NCBI RefSeq assembly: GCF_027580225.2
Contig: NC_073353.2
Location: 34,135,001-34,199,000, forward strand
DNA length: 64,000 nt
Reading direction: 5' to 3'
Source: Misgurnus anguillicaudatus
Taxonomy: Eukaryota > Chordata > Actinopteri > Cypriniformes > Cobitidae
Made by a program: the position numbers and the translations under genes. Shown one piece after another: positions 12,178 through 22,045 of this stretch; the first letter of the stretch is position 1, and every line of letters begins with the position of its first letter. The notes under the pieces are model-generated. The model made no database searches. It saw only the letters and a program-made list of their open reading frames with translations, and had not been told where the DNA came from.

Positions 12178-12711
12178 ACCGTATTTTTCGGTCTATAAGC
12201 CGTGTTTTTTTCATAACTTGGCTGTTGCTGCATCTTATAGTCAGGTGTGCCTTGTAAGTCAGTATGAATTATTTTTGACATTTATGAGGCAAGAAACAAC
12301 ATTACCGTCTATAGCCACGAAAGTCCGCCATATGCTGCTTCTGTATTTATGTAATTTAATGGATTCAGTAATGTGGATTGACGAGTACTTCACGCTAGTT
12401 GGCTTGTTCGGTTAATTTAGCCTATAACCTTCCAGGTAAGATCTGTATGCTATGGTTTATCATTTAAATAACTGATAATATTACTTTAATGTACAGACAT
12501 CTATTCAGCCTGCTGTTCTGTCTGCTATTGTTTAGTTGAATAACTTGCCTTTCCAGATTAAATGTCTGTTCTTCGGCTTGGATTTTGTGAAATAATTTTC
12601 GAAATAAACGCGACGTATTGTCCACTGTGACTTTTATATATGTTATTTCGTCTTAATGACGCGATTTTTAATGATACGGCTTATACTCCGGTGCGGCTTA
12701 TAGTCTGCGGT
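12178..12711. mobile_element. MITE with CCGTATTTTTCGG / TATAAGCCG ends
   Basis: The left end ACCGTATTTTTCGGTCTATA and the right end (inward) TACCGCAGACTATAAGCCG are imperfect inverted repeats. The CTATAAGCCG core is a familiar fish MITE signature. It sits at the centre of the palindromic element 11852-13767. Non-coding. Confidence 0.6.
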
Positions 12712-12824
12712 AGTTTGCAGCACTTCAACCTCGGCGCGCAGTAACATCATCACTCCTGAGTACTCCCTCCTCGCTCAAACTTCCATCAATATTACTGCGC
12801 CCGAGGTCGAAGTGCTGCAAACTA
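12711..12824. repeat. short perfect-arm hairpin
   Basis: TAGTTTGCAGCACTTC on the left and its mirror GAAGTGCTGCAAACTA on the right, with CCTCGG/CCGAGG further in, form a hairpin with about 33-bp arms. It is wedged between two MITEs. It could be a tiny MITE of its own. Confidence 0.7.
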
Positions 12825-12826
12825 AT

Positions 12827-13494
12827 GCCGCTTTTCCATTGCATAGTACCCCACGGTTTGGTTGGGGTCAGCTCCCCTCACTTTGGCTTGGTTAGCTTTT
12901 CCATTGAGTTTAGTAACACTTCGGAGTGGGAGGGATTATAGGCGTGTCGTTATATTTTCGCTGCCTACTGCTGTGACATCATAAGTGAGAACATCATTGT
13001 ACATTTCCATACATTTATTTATTTCTCAGTCCACCACAAACTTTAAATTGACCACCACAAATAGATGTCACATGATAGTTTCTGTACAAACACTCGTGGC
13101 ATCGTCGAATGTGAATGTGCCGCCACAAACTGCAAGTCTGAAAAAAAATTCCTGATTCTCAACCTTGTTGTTTTTCATCGCTAAAAGGGAGTTTGGGAAC
13201 TTATAGCAGAGCACAGATGACAACATGTTTGCTCGAGACAGCACAAGCTAGCACTAAGGTAAAACTAATCTTTCACATTATAGCGATGCCGCTGGTAGTG
13301 ATGATTTTCTCAGACCAATCAGTGATCTGCAATGTTTTCGCGTCACGTTTTGGTATCAGCTCGGGTCACTTCGAACCCCAACTGAGGTGGTGCTAAAAAA
13401 GTATTGTGTACACGTACTGCACCCAGTGGAAAAGCTCACAAAAGTTAGCTGTCCCAAATCAAACCGTGGCGTACTATGCAATGGAAAAACGCTA
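12827..13494. mobile_element. MITE with GCTTTTCCATTGCATAG ends
   Basis: The left end GCCGCTTTTCCATTGCATAG and the right end (inward) AGCGTTTTTCCATTGCATAG are inverted copies. GTACC and TTGGGGT blocks also recur on both sides. No transposase. It is the innermost of the stacked insertions on its side. Confidence 0.7.
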
Positions 13495-13916
13495 TAAGTG
13501 CTCTTTCACCATACAATATAGTTCTCATTTTTAGTTTTAATTTTATGCCACTAAATAGGAAAAAACATGGAAGTGTTTGGTGGCTTCTAAATTCATCCCT
13601 GTTTGGATCCTAAGGAATGAATGGGGCTAGGCTAAATGCTAACACATTCACGACACGCTGTACAAAGATTAAGTGCATGCTTGAAAAAAGATAGGTATGT
13701 ATTAATTAGTCTAAGTTTAAGTAACAACAATAGTAAAATATTGAAAAACTGTGGTGTTTTCCTTTAATTCACAATTAACTAACAGAAACAATTATATCGG
13801 CATTACCTAACATGAAAAAATGCAGAGAAACTACAGTATATTGCTCCTTGTTAGTTCAATATTAATGAATGCATTTACTAATGTAAACAGATACAACCTT
13901 ATAGTAATCTGTTACC

Positions 13917-15178
13917 GATTACCTTTTATATGTTTGCCCTAAAATATGTGCCTTCAACTTTTTTAAATGAGATTCTTTTGGACTTCATCTCTTACAGCTT
14001 TTTGCAAATGAGTCTGATTCATCTTTTTTTTATCTACATTTGAAGTCAGCTCAGGTCTCCCGGGGCATGTTTGTACAGCCATAACACATTTGCAGTCTGA
14101 CATGGCAACATTCCCAAAAGGAAGCTGGCTTTCTCCTGTTGCTTTTTTCCACAGAGAGAACTAGATCAGCCTTCAAAATGCATTTTGTTTCTGAATGCAA
14201 TGTTTTAAAGCTGACTCTTTTTAACAGAGTAAGTCACAGAAAATTGTCAGGATTTTTCATCAGATTTCATACAAGACAGCATTTGTTGGTGCTAAGACTT
14301 CTTCATTGAGCTATAATGCAGAACATAGTAAATGCCTTTTAGTGTCAGACAAAAGAGCTCTGTTAAGTTTCATGCAACTATAAAACTCCTTTTATTGTTC
14401 TTTTGTGAGACTGATCTGTTAAGTCACAAGACAGACACCACATTTTATACAGATGTACTGAATTACATGAAAAGTAATAAAGCTCACATTGCTAAACTCT
14501 AACATTTTCTTTTCTTTTTACTCAAACGACAAGCCATGGGAACTGGACAAGGGTGAAGTATTACAGAAAACTGTGCTGGTGGTCTCCAAACAATACTCCC
14601 TCTGGTAGACCTGTAATCACTAAGCCTTAGGGATGGACATCTGCTCATCAAAGCCTAACTTCAAAACTTAAAAAGATAAATGAGTCCTAAAATAGCCAAA
14701 ATGTAAAGACATACAGTGGTTTACCTTTCACAGATAAGACAAAGTTAATATGTGCTGATGATTAATTTGATTTGTTTGACAAACGTAATGAAGTTATACA
14801 ATTTACACTGAAAGTAAAACTTTTGCTACATTTAATGTCTTCAAACCCCTCTGTCTTTATTGTCTGGAGTCTTGGCACATACATGGTTTACGTCACTTTT
14901 GGCATGTGGAGGGAGTTAGGAACTCGGAGGAGTCTTACACACATTTGGTTTGGAAAACCAAGATTTGAGTTGAATCTGCTTAAAAATGTCTGCATGATTA
15001 AATGTACATTATTATTATTTATTTTTTTTAAACTTAATTCTGGTTGTTTGGCTGTTTTAATAATTACCACTGACATTTTCTCACCATACAATGTTCCTCT
15101 ATATAAGCTGTGCCAGGAAATGGGCAAATGACACAGTTTTTCCCACCAAACTGCATCCAGAAAGTAGTCTTACACTAA
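13917..15178. other. intergenic, no gene seen
   Basis: AT-rich DNA. The longest open frame (14772-15131, plus) would encode a low-complexity hydrophobic peptide without homology that I recognise; I do not accept it. No repeat ends were identified. Confidence 0.4.
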
Positions 15179-15340
15179 CACTGTCAGAAAAATTGGTCCC
15201 TAGCTGTGACTGGGGCGGTACACTTTCAAAATACTCCTTCCTAGTACCTAAAGAGTTCATGTTAGTGCCTCATATCGGTACCAAGTGTATATACTAAATG
15301 GGACTGCCCCAGTGACGGCTAGACCTTTTTTTCTGACAGG
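15179..15340. repeat. short MITE with CACTGTCAGAAAAA ends
   Basis: The left end CACTGTCAGAAAAATTGG and the right end (inward) CCTGTCAGAAAAAAAGGTC are inverted copies. CTGTGACTGGGGCGGTAC near the left end and its mirror CCCCAGTGACGG near the right end continue the arms. Related to the element at 8665-8871. Confidence 0.65.
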
Positions 15341-15439
15341 CTATGTTTTTTTCCACATTTGTCTGCAAGTTACAGCTGACTAGATGTACATCTTGTTTTT
15401 AAAAACTAAATGGCTGTACTAGAGTGCCACCTAGCGATC

Positions 15440-16006
15440 TTAAAGGGACACTCCACTTTTTATGAAAATATGCTCATTTGCCCCTAGAGTTAGACATTTG
15501 ACTCTTACCTTTTTGGAATCCATTCAGCCGATCTCCGGGTCTGGCGCTGGCACTTTTAGCATAGCTAAGCATAATTCATTGAATCTGATTAGCATTGCGC
15601 TAAAAAATAAAACAAAGAGTTTGGATATTTTTCCTATTTAAAACTTGACTCTTTTGTAGTTACATTGTGTACTAAGACTGACAGAAAATAAAAGTCATGT
15701 TTTCTAGGCAGATATGGCTTGGAACTATACTTTCATTCTTGCAGGAAAAAAGGACTTTGCTGCCATAACATGGCTGCAGGAGGATGCATTTTAAATAGGA
15801 AAAATATAGAAAATCTTTGGTTATCTCTCAGCGCGATGCCAATGGTCTAATCAGATTCAATGGATTGTGCTAAGCTATGCTAAAAGTGCTACCGCCAGAG
15901 CCGGAGATCAGCTGAATAGACTCCAAAACTTTACAAATCAAATGTTTAACTCTAGGGGAGCTGAAAAATTAGTATATTTTCACAAAAAAGTGGAGTGTCC
16001 CTTTAA
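15440..16006. repeat. palindromic TTAA-flanked MITE
   Basis: Starts TTAAAGGGACACTCCACT and ends with its exact mirror. Inner blocks such as GCCGATCTCCGGGTCTGGCG recur inverted on the right arm. No coding capacity. TTAA at both ends suggests a TTAA target, as in piggyBac-like elements, but TTAA is also part of the palindrome. Confidence 0.85.
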
Positions 16007-16129
16007 TGTTCATAGCAAGATTAGCATGGCTGTATAGAGGGAAAATTTTGGCAACTTTTTCTTCATTATGTTATAGTGGATCTCTTCATATCTTTTAAAG
16101 GTGCATCCATTTTGCATGATAGTCAAATA

Positions 16130-16261
16130 AGTATTTGAGACAATTTTATTAAGAGTTTATTTAGTGGTGTTCTTTACAGTGGAATCCTTAACCTCACCCA
16201 TAAGACATTGCTCAGAACGTTCAGTGCACCAGCTGCATAAAAATGTGTCAATTATAAGATT
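16130..16261 (-). terminator. fkbp7: fkbp7 3' UTR and poly(A) signals
   Basis: Downstream of the fkbp7 stop, reading the minus strand, two AATAAA hexamers occur at about 16156-16161 and 16145-16150. Cleavage is therefore expected near 16125-16135, giving a very short 3' UTR of about 130 bp. Another transcript end cannot be excluded from sequence alone. Confidence 0.6.
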
Positions 16262-19200
16262 TTATAGTTCATCATGCTCATAAACGTTGTACTCGTTTAT
16301 GGATAAGGTCCCGTCCGCATCGTGATCATTCTTATAGAACACATCTGCTACAACGTCATCAAAATAGGATTCATCTTTCTGTGTGTTCAACTTCTTTGCT
16401 TCCAATTTCAAGTAGGTTTTAATCTGTAAATACAAAACCATAAAGTAAATCAAGAACCCCAATTATGCATAAATAACTAGATTTACTTGTAAATGAATTA
16501 CAACTAGGATGTTAACATTTCATGTCTGCAACTCATACTATTAGCATGCATATTATCATTTGATTTCGATTACCTCCTCTTTCGTGAGAAACTTGTCATT
16601 GTCAACGTCAATTTCTTTGAAGGCTTCTATGCTGCGTGGTCCTCTGGTTATGTACAAAAGCTCCACCTCAAAGATCACTGTTGCATTGGGTGGTACAGGA
16701 GCTATTTTGTCACAGAAATATAACTGTTAATCATTTTCTTGCAATGAAAACGGGGGAAAACACTTAGTTAAAGAATAAGTCCATTTTCTAAAAAAAAAAA
16801 CAGGATAATTTACTCACCGTCATGTCATCCAAATTGTTAATGTCTTTTTTTGTTCAGTCGAGAAGAAATTATGTTTTTTGAAGAAAACATTCCAGGATTT
16901 TTCTCATTTTAATGGACCCCAACACTTAATGCAGTTTAAAATTGCATTTTCAAAGGACTCAAAACGATCCCGAACAGAGGCATAAAGGTGTTATCTAGGG
17001 AAACGATTGTCATTTTTGACAAGAAAAAGAAAAAATATGCACTTTTAAACCACAACTTCTCGTCTTCCTCAAGCTGAGTGACGAGCCAGCACGACCTCAG
17101 GTAATACGTCTTTGTGTCAGTTTATTGTTTAAAATGATCCACAAATGAGCGTTTCATATATGTAACACGTGATGTGACCTTTCGACGTCACTACACAATT
17201 ACGTGAGGTCGCGCTGGCGCGTCACACAGCCGGAGGAAAAAGAGAAGTTGTGGTTTAACAGTGCATATTTTGTATTTTTCTTGCCAAAAATAACAATCGT
17301 TTCACTAGATAAGACCCTTATGCCTCGTTTGGGATCGTTTAGAGTCCTTTGATACTACAATTTTAAAGTCCATTAAAATGAGAAAAATCCTGATATGCCC
17401 CCCCAAAATAAAACAACATAATTTCTTCTCGACTGAACAAATAAAGACAACAGCATTTTGGATGACATGGTGGTGGGTAAATTATCTGGATTTTTGTAAG
17501 AAAATTGACTAATTCTTTAATTTTATTAAGTTTAAAATAAGTTTATTATTGTATTTATTTAAAAATATATATATTTTTTGTTATTGGTTAACCCTGCTGA
17601 AAAACAACTGAAATTCTAATGATTTCCATCACAAATACTATTAAGAACCATCAGATGTTTACCATTAACACATTACAAAATTTCTTTATATAGTGTGGAT
17701 TTAAGGGCGTTCTCTCAGTTCAACAAATCATCAACAAATGGGTGATCTATAATAAACAGCTGGATTGCCCATGATGTCATATTATTAATGGTATGCCCAA
17801 CATTCTATTGAATTAATAATTATCCTATAATAAAAGTTACCAAATTTTAATGATGAAACAGTACCTTACCAATGTGACTATTTGAGACTTTTCTAACAAG
17901 ACAACAGCACATGTAATACAAGTGACCAAGTGCTTATTCTAAAACTTGAATACAAGTATTTATTTATGTGCATACACTGTAAAGGCCTTGTTGTGATACA
18001 CAACATTGTTTTTAACTATATAGTAATTATAATGATTCAACGATTTTGACAATCTCATGTATTTTGAATCAGTTAAAATTGATTAAATTAACATGGATTA
18101 AGTGCCATGCTTTAAAGTCTGAAGTGGATGTTGGTCCAACTTTACAAACGCAAGTGTCATGGCGCCCTCTGTCGGTTGGGAATAACAATGACATGGACAC
18201 TTTTCACTGTTACTTTAGCTTTCTATGCAAAATCCAGTCATTTATACCCATTATAGTTTCCATTAAAACCAGTACAATTCCCATTATAATCAATAACTAC
18301 AAATAAATGTAAAATCTGAGACTTTGTATTGTTGTTTCAGCAGGGCGTAAAGATAAAAACAGCGCCACCGCTGGTAAGGAGCCACCCAACCCTACTTCAC
18401 ATGTTTGAGGGGGCAAGACTTACCTTTGCCTTGTGCGCCGTACGCCAGAGAAGGGGGAATCGTAATTTTTCGCTTTTCACCAGGACACATTTCCTTCAAT
18501 CCTAAATCGAGACCTTTAATAACCGCTCCAACGCCCAACACAAACCAATGTGGGTGGCCAGTTTTTGTGGAACGACTATAGAGAATAAAAACGAATACAC
18601 AGCGTTAAGGCCCATAAACACCAAGAATGTATGCTAGAGAGATAATATAGCGTCCACATGAACCAAAGATAACATTATGTTTATTCTAAAGTCGAGTTTC
18701 AGATTTCAAATGCGCTGGCCCTTTAAATTCGAAGTGCCTGATTGAGATTTCTGATTGGCTGTCAATGTTTTGTCGTTCATCCTACATTAAACACTATTGT
18801 AAATTTCCTATTTACTAAAGTAATTTGTACACGGTAGTAGTATATTATAGTAATTAATTACTACAATGTTATGTAGTAGTATGTTGTTGTATTTACTTGT
18901 GAATTGATTAATAGTAGTAAATACTGTTGCATATTTTGGTAAGGTTTAGCACTATCAAGAAGTTTGACTACATAGTATAACGTACTTTAGTATTTACTAT
19001 AGTAAACTAAGTTGTTTCATATGGGATCAGCAGGGAAAAAATCGCTATATAGTACGATTTTAAACCGTTAGTTATCGCCCTTCGTGTTATGGGTCTTGAG
19101 TTTATATCGTTAACTTTATGAGAAGTCATATAAAGTAAATCGTATGCATCTCTGTGTGTATAAGTCAAAAGTTCGTTTGTAAAAGCGTGCATACCTGCAG

Positions 19201-19421
19201 TAGAACTTCGATCCATCCTTGGCAAGATATCCATCATAATGCGCGTTCAACATGTCCCCTCTTTTGGCTTTCTGCGTGCAGTTTTCAGGTACAAACGTGA
19301 CCTCGATTTTAATTTCGTCATTTGATTCGTTTGCACGAACGACCCAAATGAAGGTACTCAGTGTTTGCAAACACAAAATTAAACAAACGTAAAAAGTTGA
19401 GCGCTGGGACATCTTGCACAT
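16262..19421 (-). CDS. fkbp7: FKBP7 (FKBP23-like), ER-lumenal peptidyl-prolyl isomerase with two EF-hands
   Basis: Four coding exons: 19421-19195, 18575-18424, 16701-16574 and 16423-16262, all with GT donors and AG acceptors (phases 2, 1, 0). They give about 222 residues, the usual length of FKBP7. The N-terminus holds a signal peptide (TFYVCLILCLQTLSTFIW). Two in-frame ATGs (19421 and 19412) are possible starts. An FKBP domain follows (RGDMLNAHYDGYL, FVLGVGAVIKGLDLGL, EKRKITIPPSLAYG, VIFEVELLYI), with an N-glycosylation sequon NCT just before it. The C-terminal part has two EF-hand loops, DVDNDKFLTKEE and DHDADGTLSINEY, and ends in HDEL, the ER-retrieval signal. Family knowledge: FKBP7 is an ER protein that binds BiP/HSPA5 in a calcium-dependent way and catalyses proline isomerisation. 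The position VIKGLD lacks the tryptophan of FKBP12, as is normal in this subfamily. It lies downstream of titin, same strand, as in mammals. Confidence 0.95.
16768..17520. repeat. long palindromic MITE in fkbp7 intron 2
   Basis: Starts TTAAAGAATAAGTC and ends AATTCTTTAA. Inner blocks recur inverted over almost the full length: GATAATTTACTCACC, TTCAGTCGAGAAGAAATTATG, CGATCC and CACAACTTCTC. It is a near full-length palindrome that would fold into a long hairpin in the fkbp7 pre-mRNA. Non-coding. Confidence 0.85.
17521..18423. other. remainder of fkbp7 intron 2
   Basis: AT-rich intronic sequence without open coding frames or clear repeat ends. Confidence 0.5.
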
Positions 19422-20019
19422 CTGTCGGCGTGGCGTCGGAGGCTGGGCAGCTGAGCTGACGCGGCATTGCCGCCCACTACTCAGGTTTCATCTAGAAACT
19501 TTCTGTTTTCTTTGGGGGTGTGCATTTTGTTTACACACGTGTGTCGTTTGTGTAAATGATCAATTTGTTGTGTTTTACCGGGGCACTGCAGTATTTCAGT
19601 CATCACAAAACGGTATCTTGTGTTATCATTGCGAACGTCAATTCATTTGCATTTGAGTTAATGATTTAGGCTAAAATTACTGAAACTAGCCTGTTGCATA
19701 AACTATTTTTTCCACATTAAACTAAAATACTGAACTAATATAATTATAATTCATTACTATTTTGCAGTACACACCTAATTTTTTAGTTGGAATATTCTGG
19801 GAAAAAATCATTTAAAAAATAATTATAAAAAGGTATGATGTTTTTTGTTTGTTTATATTTAGAAATGTTTTTTTTTAAATAATTATAGAATAAATAAAAT
19901 ATATATGTTTCAACATAAATATATAAATTCAAAGCCACAAGTCTGAAGTTGCTTTGAAACTTTTAGTTGCTGCACCACCCAAGGCCACTAGGGGACAGCA
20001 ATTCTCTACAGCTGATTTC
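19422..20019. promoter_or_regulatory. likely fkbp7 promoter region
   Basis: The first ~90 bp upstream of the fkbp7 start (19422-19510) are GC-rich with several CpGs (GCCGCGTCAGC, CCGACGCCACGCCGAC) and no TATA box, fitting a housekeeping-type promoter. Beyond that the sequence is AT-rich. The transcription start cannot be placed. Confidence 0.35.
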
Positions 20020-20339
20020 TTAAAGGGATCGTTCACCCAAAAATGAAATTTCTGTCTTCATTTACTCACTTTCATGTTGTTACAAACCCGTATTATTATT
20101 TTTGTTCTGATGAACACAAAGGAAGATATTTGAGAAATGTTTGTCACCAAACCGTTCGTGGACCCCACTTACTTCCATAGCTTTTTTTCCTACTATGGAA
20201 GTGAATGGGGTCCATTTCTCAAAATATCTTACTTTGTGTTCATTCAGAACATAAAATAAATTTATATGGGTTCGTAACTACATAAAAGTGAGTAAATTAT
20301 TGACAGCATTTTCATTTTTGGGTGAACTATCCCTTTTAA
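20020..20339. repeat. palindromic TTAA-flanked MITE between titin and fkbp7
   Basis: Starts TTAAAGGGATCGTTCACCC and ends GGGTGAACTATCCCTTTTAA. The arms pair throughout (AAATGAAA, TTACTCACTTTCATG, GAACACAAAG, ACCCCA). This is one of the commonest palindromic MITE types in cyprinid genomes. It makes up much of the short titin-fkbp7 gap. Confidence 0.9.
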
Positions 20340-20704
20340 GGTCAAATTATAACTCTCATAATGGATGTTTTTTTCATGAACCTTCATCATAAAAATCAAA
20401 GTTTGAATTAATAAGAGTGTGTGCATTGACCTTATGTGACAATCTCCTGTTATGATTTTTATGACGCACATCATTGTCAAAAATTAATAAATTACTGCTC
20501 CTACTTAATTTAATTAAATTTAGGTTTGATTAGAATTTGATTATTAAATATTAAAATAAACTGCAGAATGTTCATTAAACATATTTAATACCAGTATAAT
20601 TTTTATGTCTTTCAGTCCATTTCTGAAAGCTCTGTAGCATCTTATATGTAAAATGTCATATTTACGTATCTAATAAGAAATAATTTCAATGACACAAACA
20701 TTTT

Positions 20705-21746
20705 ATGGTGCTGAAAACATGCTTTATTAAAACAATAATTCATTAAACTCAAGGAGGCTGAATATATGGGTAATACTACATCAATTATTTCTAATAATTC
20801 AATGTGCAGGGTATTACATTCATACATATTTTTCTTTTCTTTGCATAGCACATGAAGGCTCTGCGGTACGTTGCCTGATGAATACCCTGACTACTGACAA
20901 ACCGAGATTCTAATGCTAACACACACACAAACACACAAAATATAACCTAGCAATCCTCCAAGAGTTGGCACGGCTTCTGCCTGAGAAGTACTCGAATCGA
21001 TTTTACATTAAATGGCCAGGTGATGTTACTTCCTAAAATCAAAATTCAAGCAGTCCTTTGTCAGAAACCGCGCACAAACGTTATCATGAGCTCGTTGTGC
21101 AGGCCGCTTGCACATTGAGCGTGTCATCAAAATGGCGGTATGACTTTGTCAGTCTGAGCACAAGGCCTAGTCATGTTGCTTACATGAGGGTATTATGCAA
21201 ACAACATTCAAGGTCTTACGTTCAGGTCTTAAATTCTTGTGTGCTGCATTGCTGCACGCACAAATGCACAGTGCATAACTTTGTCTTGCTGATTTTAGTC
21301 AAACTTCAACAGGGAGCCTCTCTACCTGTTGAGGCAAACTTAAGACTTCAACTTACTGTTGAGGCACATAGTTTCGTTTCGTTTCGGGTTTAACAGGGTA
21401 TTCGTTTCGTGCGAAACTTTCTCCTGTTAAACATTTAGTTCCATTTGTTTGTCATAAATAACAATGCATACATTTTCCATAACCGGTAAATTCGGCTATA
21501 TACATTATGTACATGTCACAAAATGTTGCAGAACCTCTGGTCATAATCATCCAATATGGCACATTTTATAACAACTTTAGACTTTAGTCTAGTTTGGCAA
21601 AAATTTATGTCAAGTTTGGTATAAAAATAGTTCATATTTACAAGAACAGACATCTAGAAGAGTTTCTTTTTTTCTCATTCTATAAATAGAAAGGTACTGA
21701 ATGAGGGAAATGGGGTGAGGGTTGTATTACTATTATATAATTTTTT
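20705..21746 (-). terminator. ttn: titin 3' UTR and poly(A) signal
   Basis: Follows the titin TAA stop. An AATAAA hexamer on the minus strand at 20723-20728 (AATAAAGCATG) predicts cleavage near 20700-20710 and a 3' UTR of about 1.0 kb, similar to the mammalian titin 3' UTR. The UTR carries a short TTTCG repeat near 21371-21388. Confidence 0.65.
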
Positions 21747-22045
21747 TTACATAGATCGAATGCGGACATTAACAGTGGTGGTATCTGATCCGAACTCATT
21801 GGACAGTTTCAAGGTGTATGCTCCAGCATCAGTCTCTTTCACGCTACTTATAACAAGAGTGGTGAGATCTTCAGAATTTTCGATCCGGAACCTTCCGCTC
21901 CCCTCCTTGCTGGACAGTGTCTTTCCTGAATGTATCCATTCTACGGAAGGGGTCGGGTCTCCGATAAAAGCACATGCTACAGTCAGGACCTTTCCGGACT
22001 CGATGCTGATATTCTCAGGGGCGGCTTCTATCTTTGGTGGTATGC
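21747..22045 (-). CDS. ttn: titin exon w38 (Mex6-like): M10 Ig and stop
   Basis: Last coding exon. Begins GIPPKIEAAPENISIESGK, contains the Ig core VEWIHSGKTL and DAGAYTLKLSNEFGSD, and ends NVRIRSM-TAA. In mammals this M10 domain binds obscurin and obscurin-like 1, and mutations in its exon cause tibial muscular dystrophy. The match to the mammalian domain is strong from GIPPKIEA to the end. Confidence 0.96.

Larger units (their letters stand above)
11852..13767. mobile_element. palindromic TTAA-flanked element nested in the outer MITE
   Basis: The left arm starts TTAAAGGAAAACACCACAG; the right arm ends in the exact mirror CTGTGGTGTTTTCCTTTAA. The arms match for roughly 300 bp on each side, for example around TTCATCCCTGTTTGGATCC. 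Further elements interrupt the centre between about 12178 and 13494. Confidence 0.8.
11691..13916. mobile_element. outer hAT-like MITE split by nested insertions
   Basis: Left end GGTAACACTTTACAGTAAG; right end (inward) GGTAACAGATTACTATAAGG. The internal TTAACATTAGTTAATGCATT block is a signature of a widespread teleost MITE. The flanks GATTATAT and GATTACCT agree at 6 of 8 bases, compatible with a decayed 8-bp duplication. Only the outer 160 bp or so on each side belong to it; the rest is a nested element. Confidence 0.65.

Noticed and set aside
14772..15131. 119-codon plus-strand open frame
   Set aside because: AT-driven, Phe/Leu-rich, no homology recognised, and overlapped by an antisense frame of similar length; no splice or promoter context.
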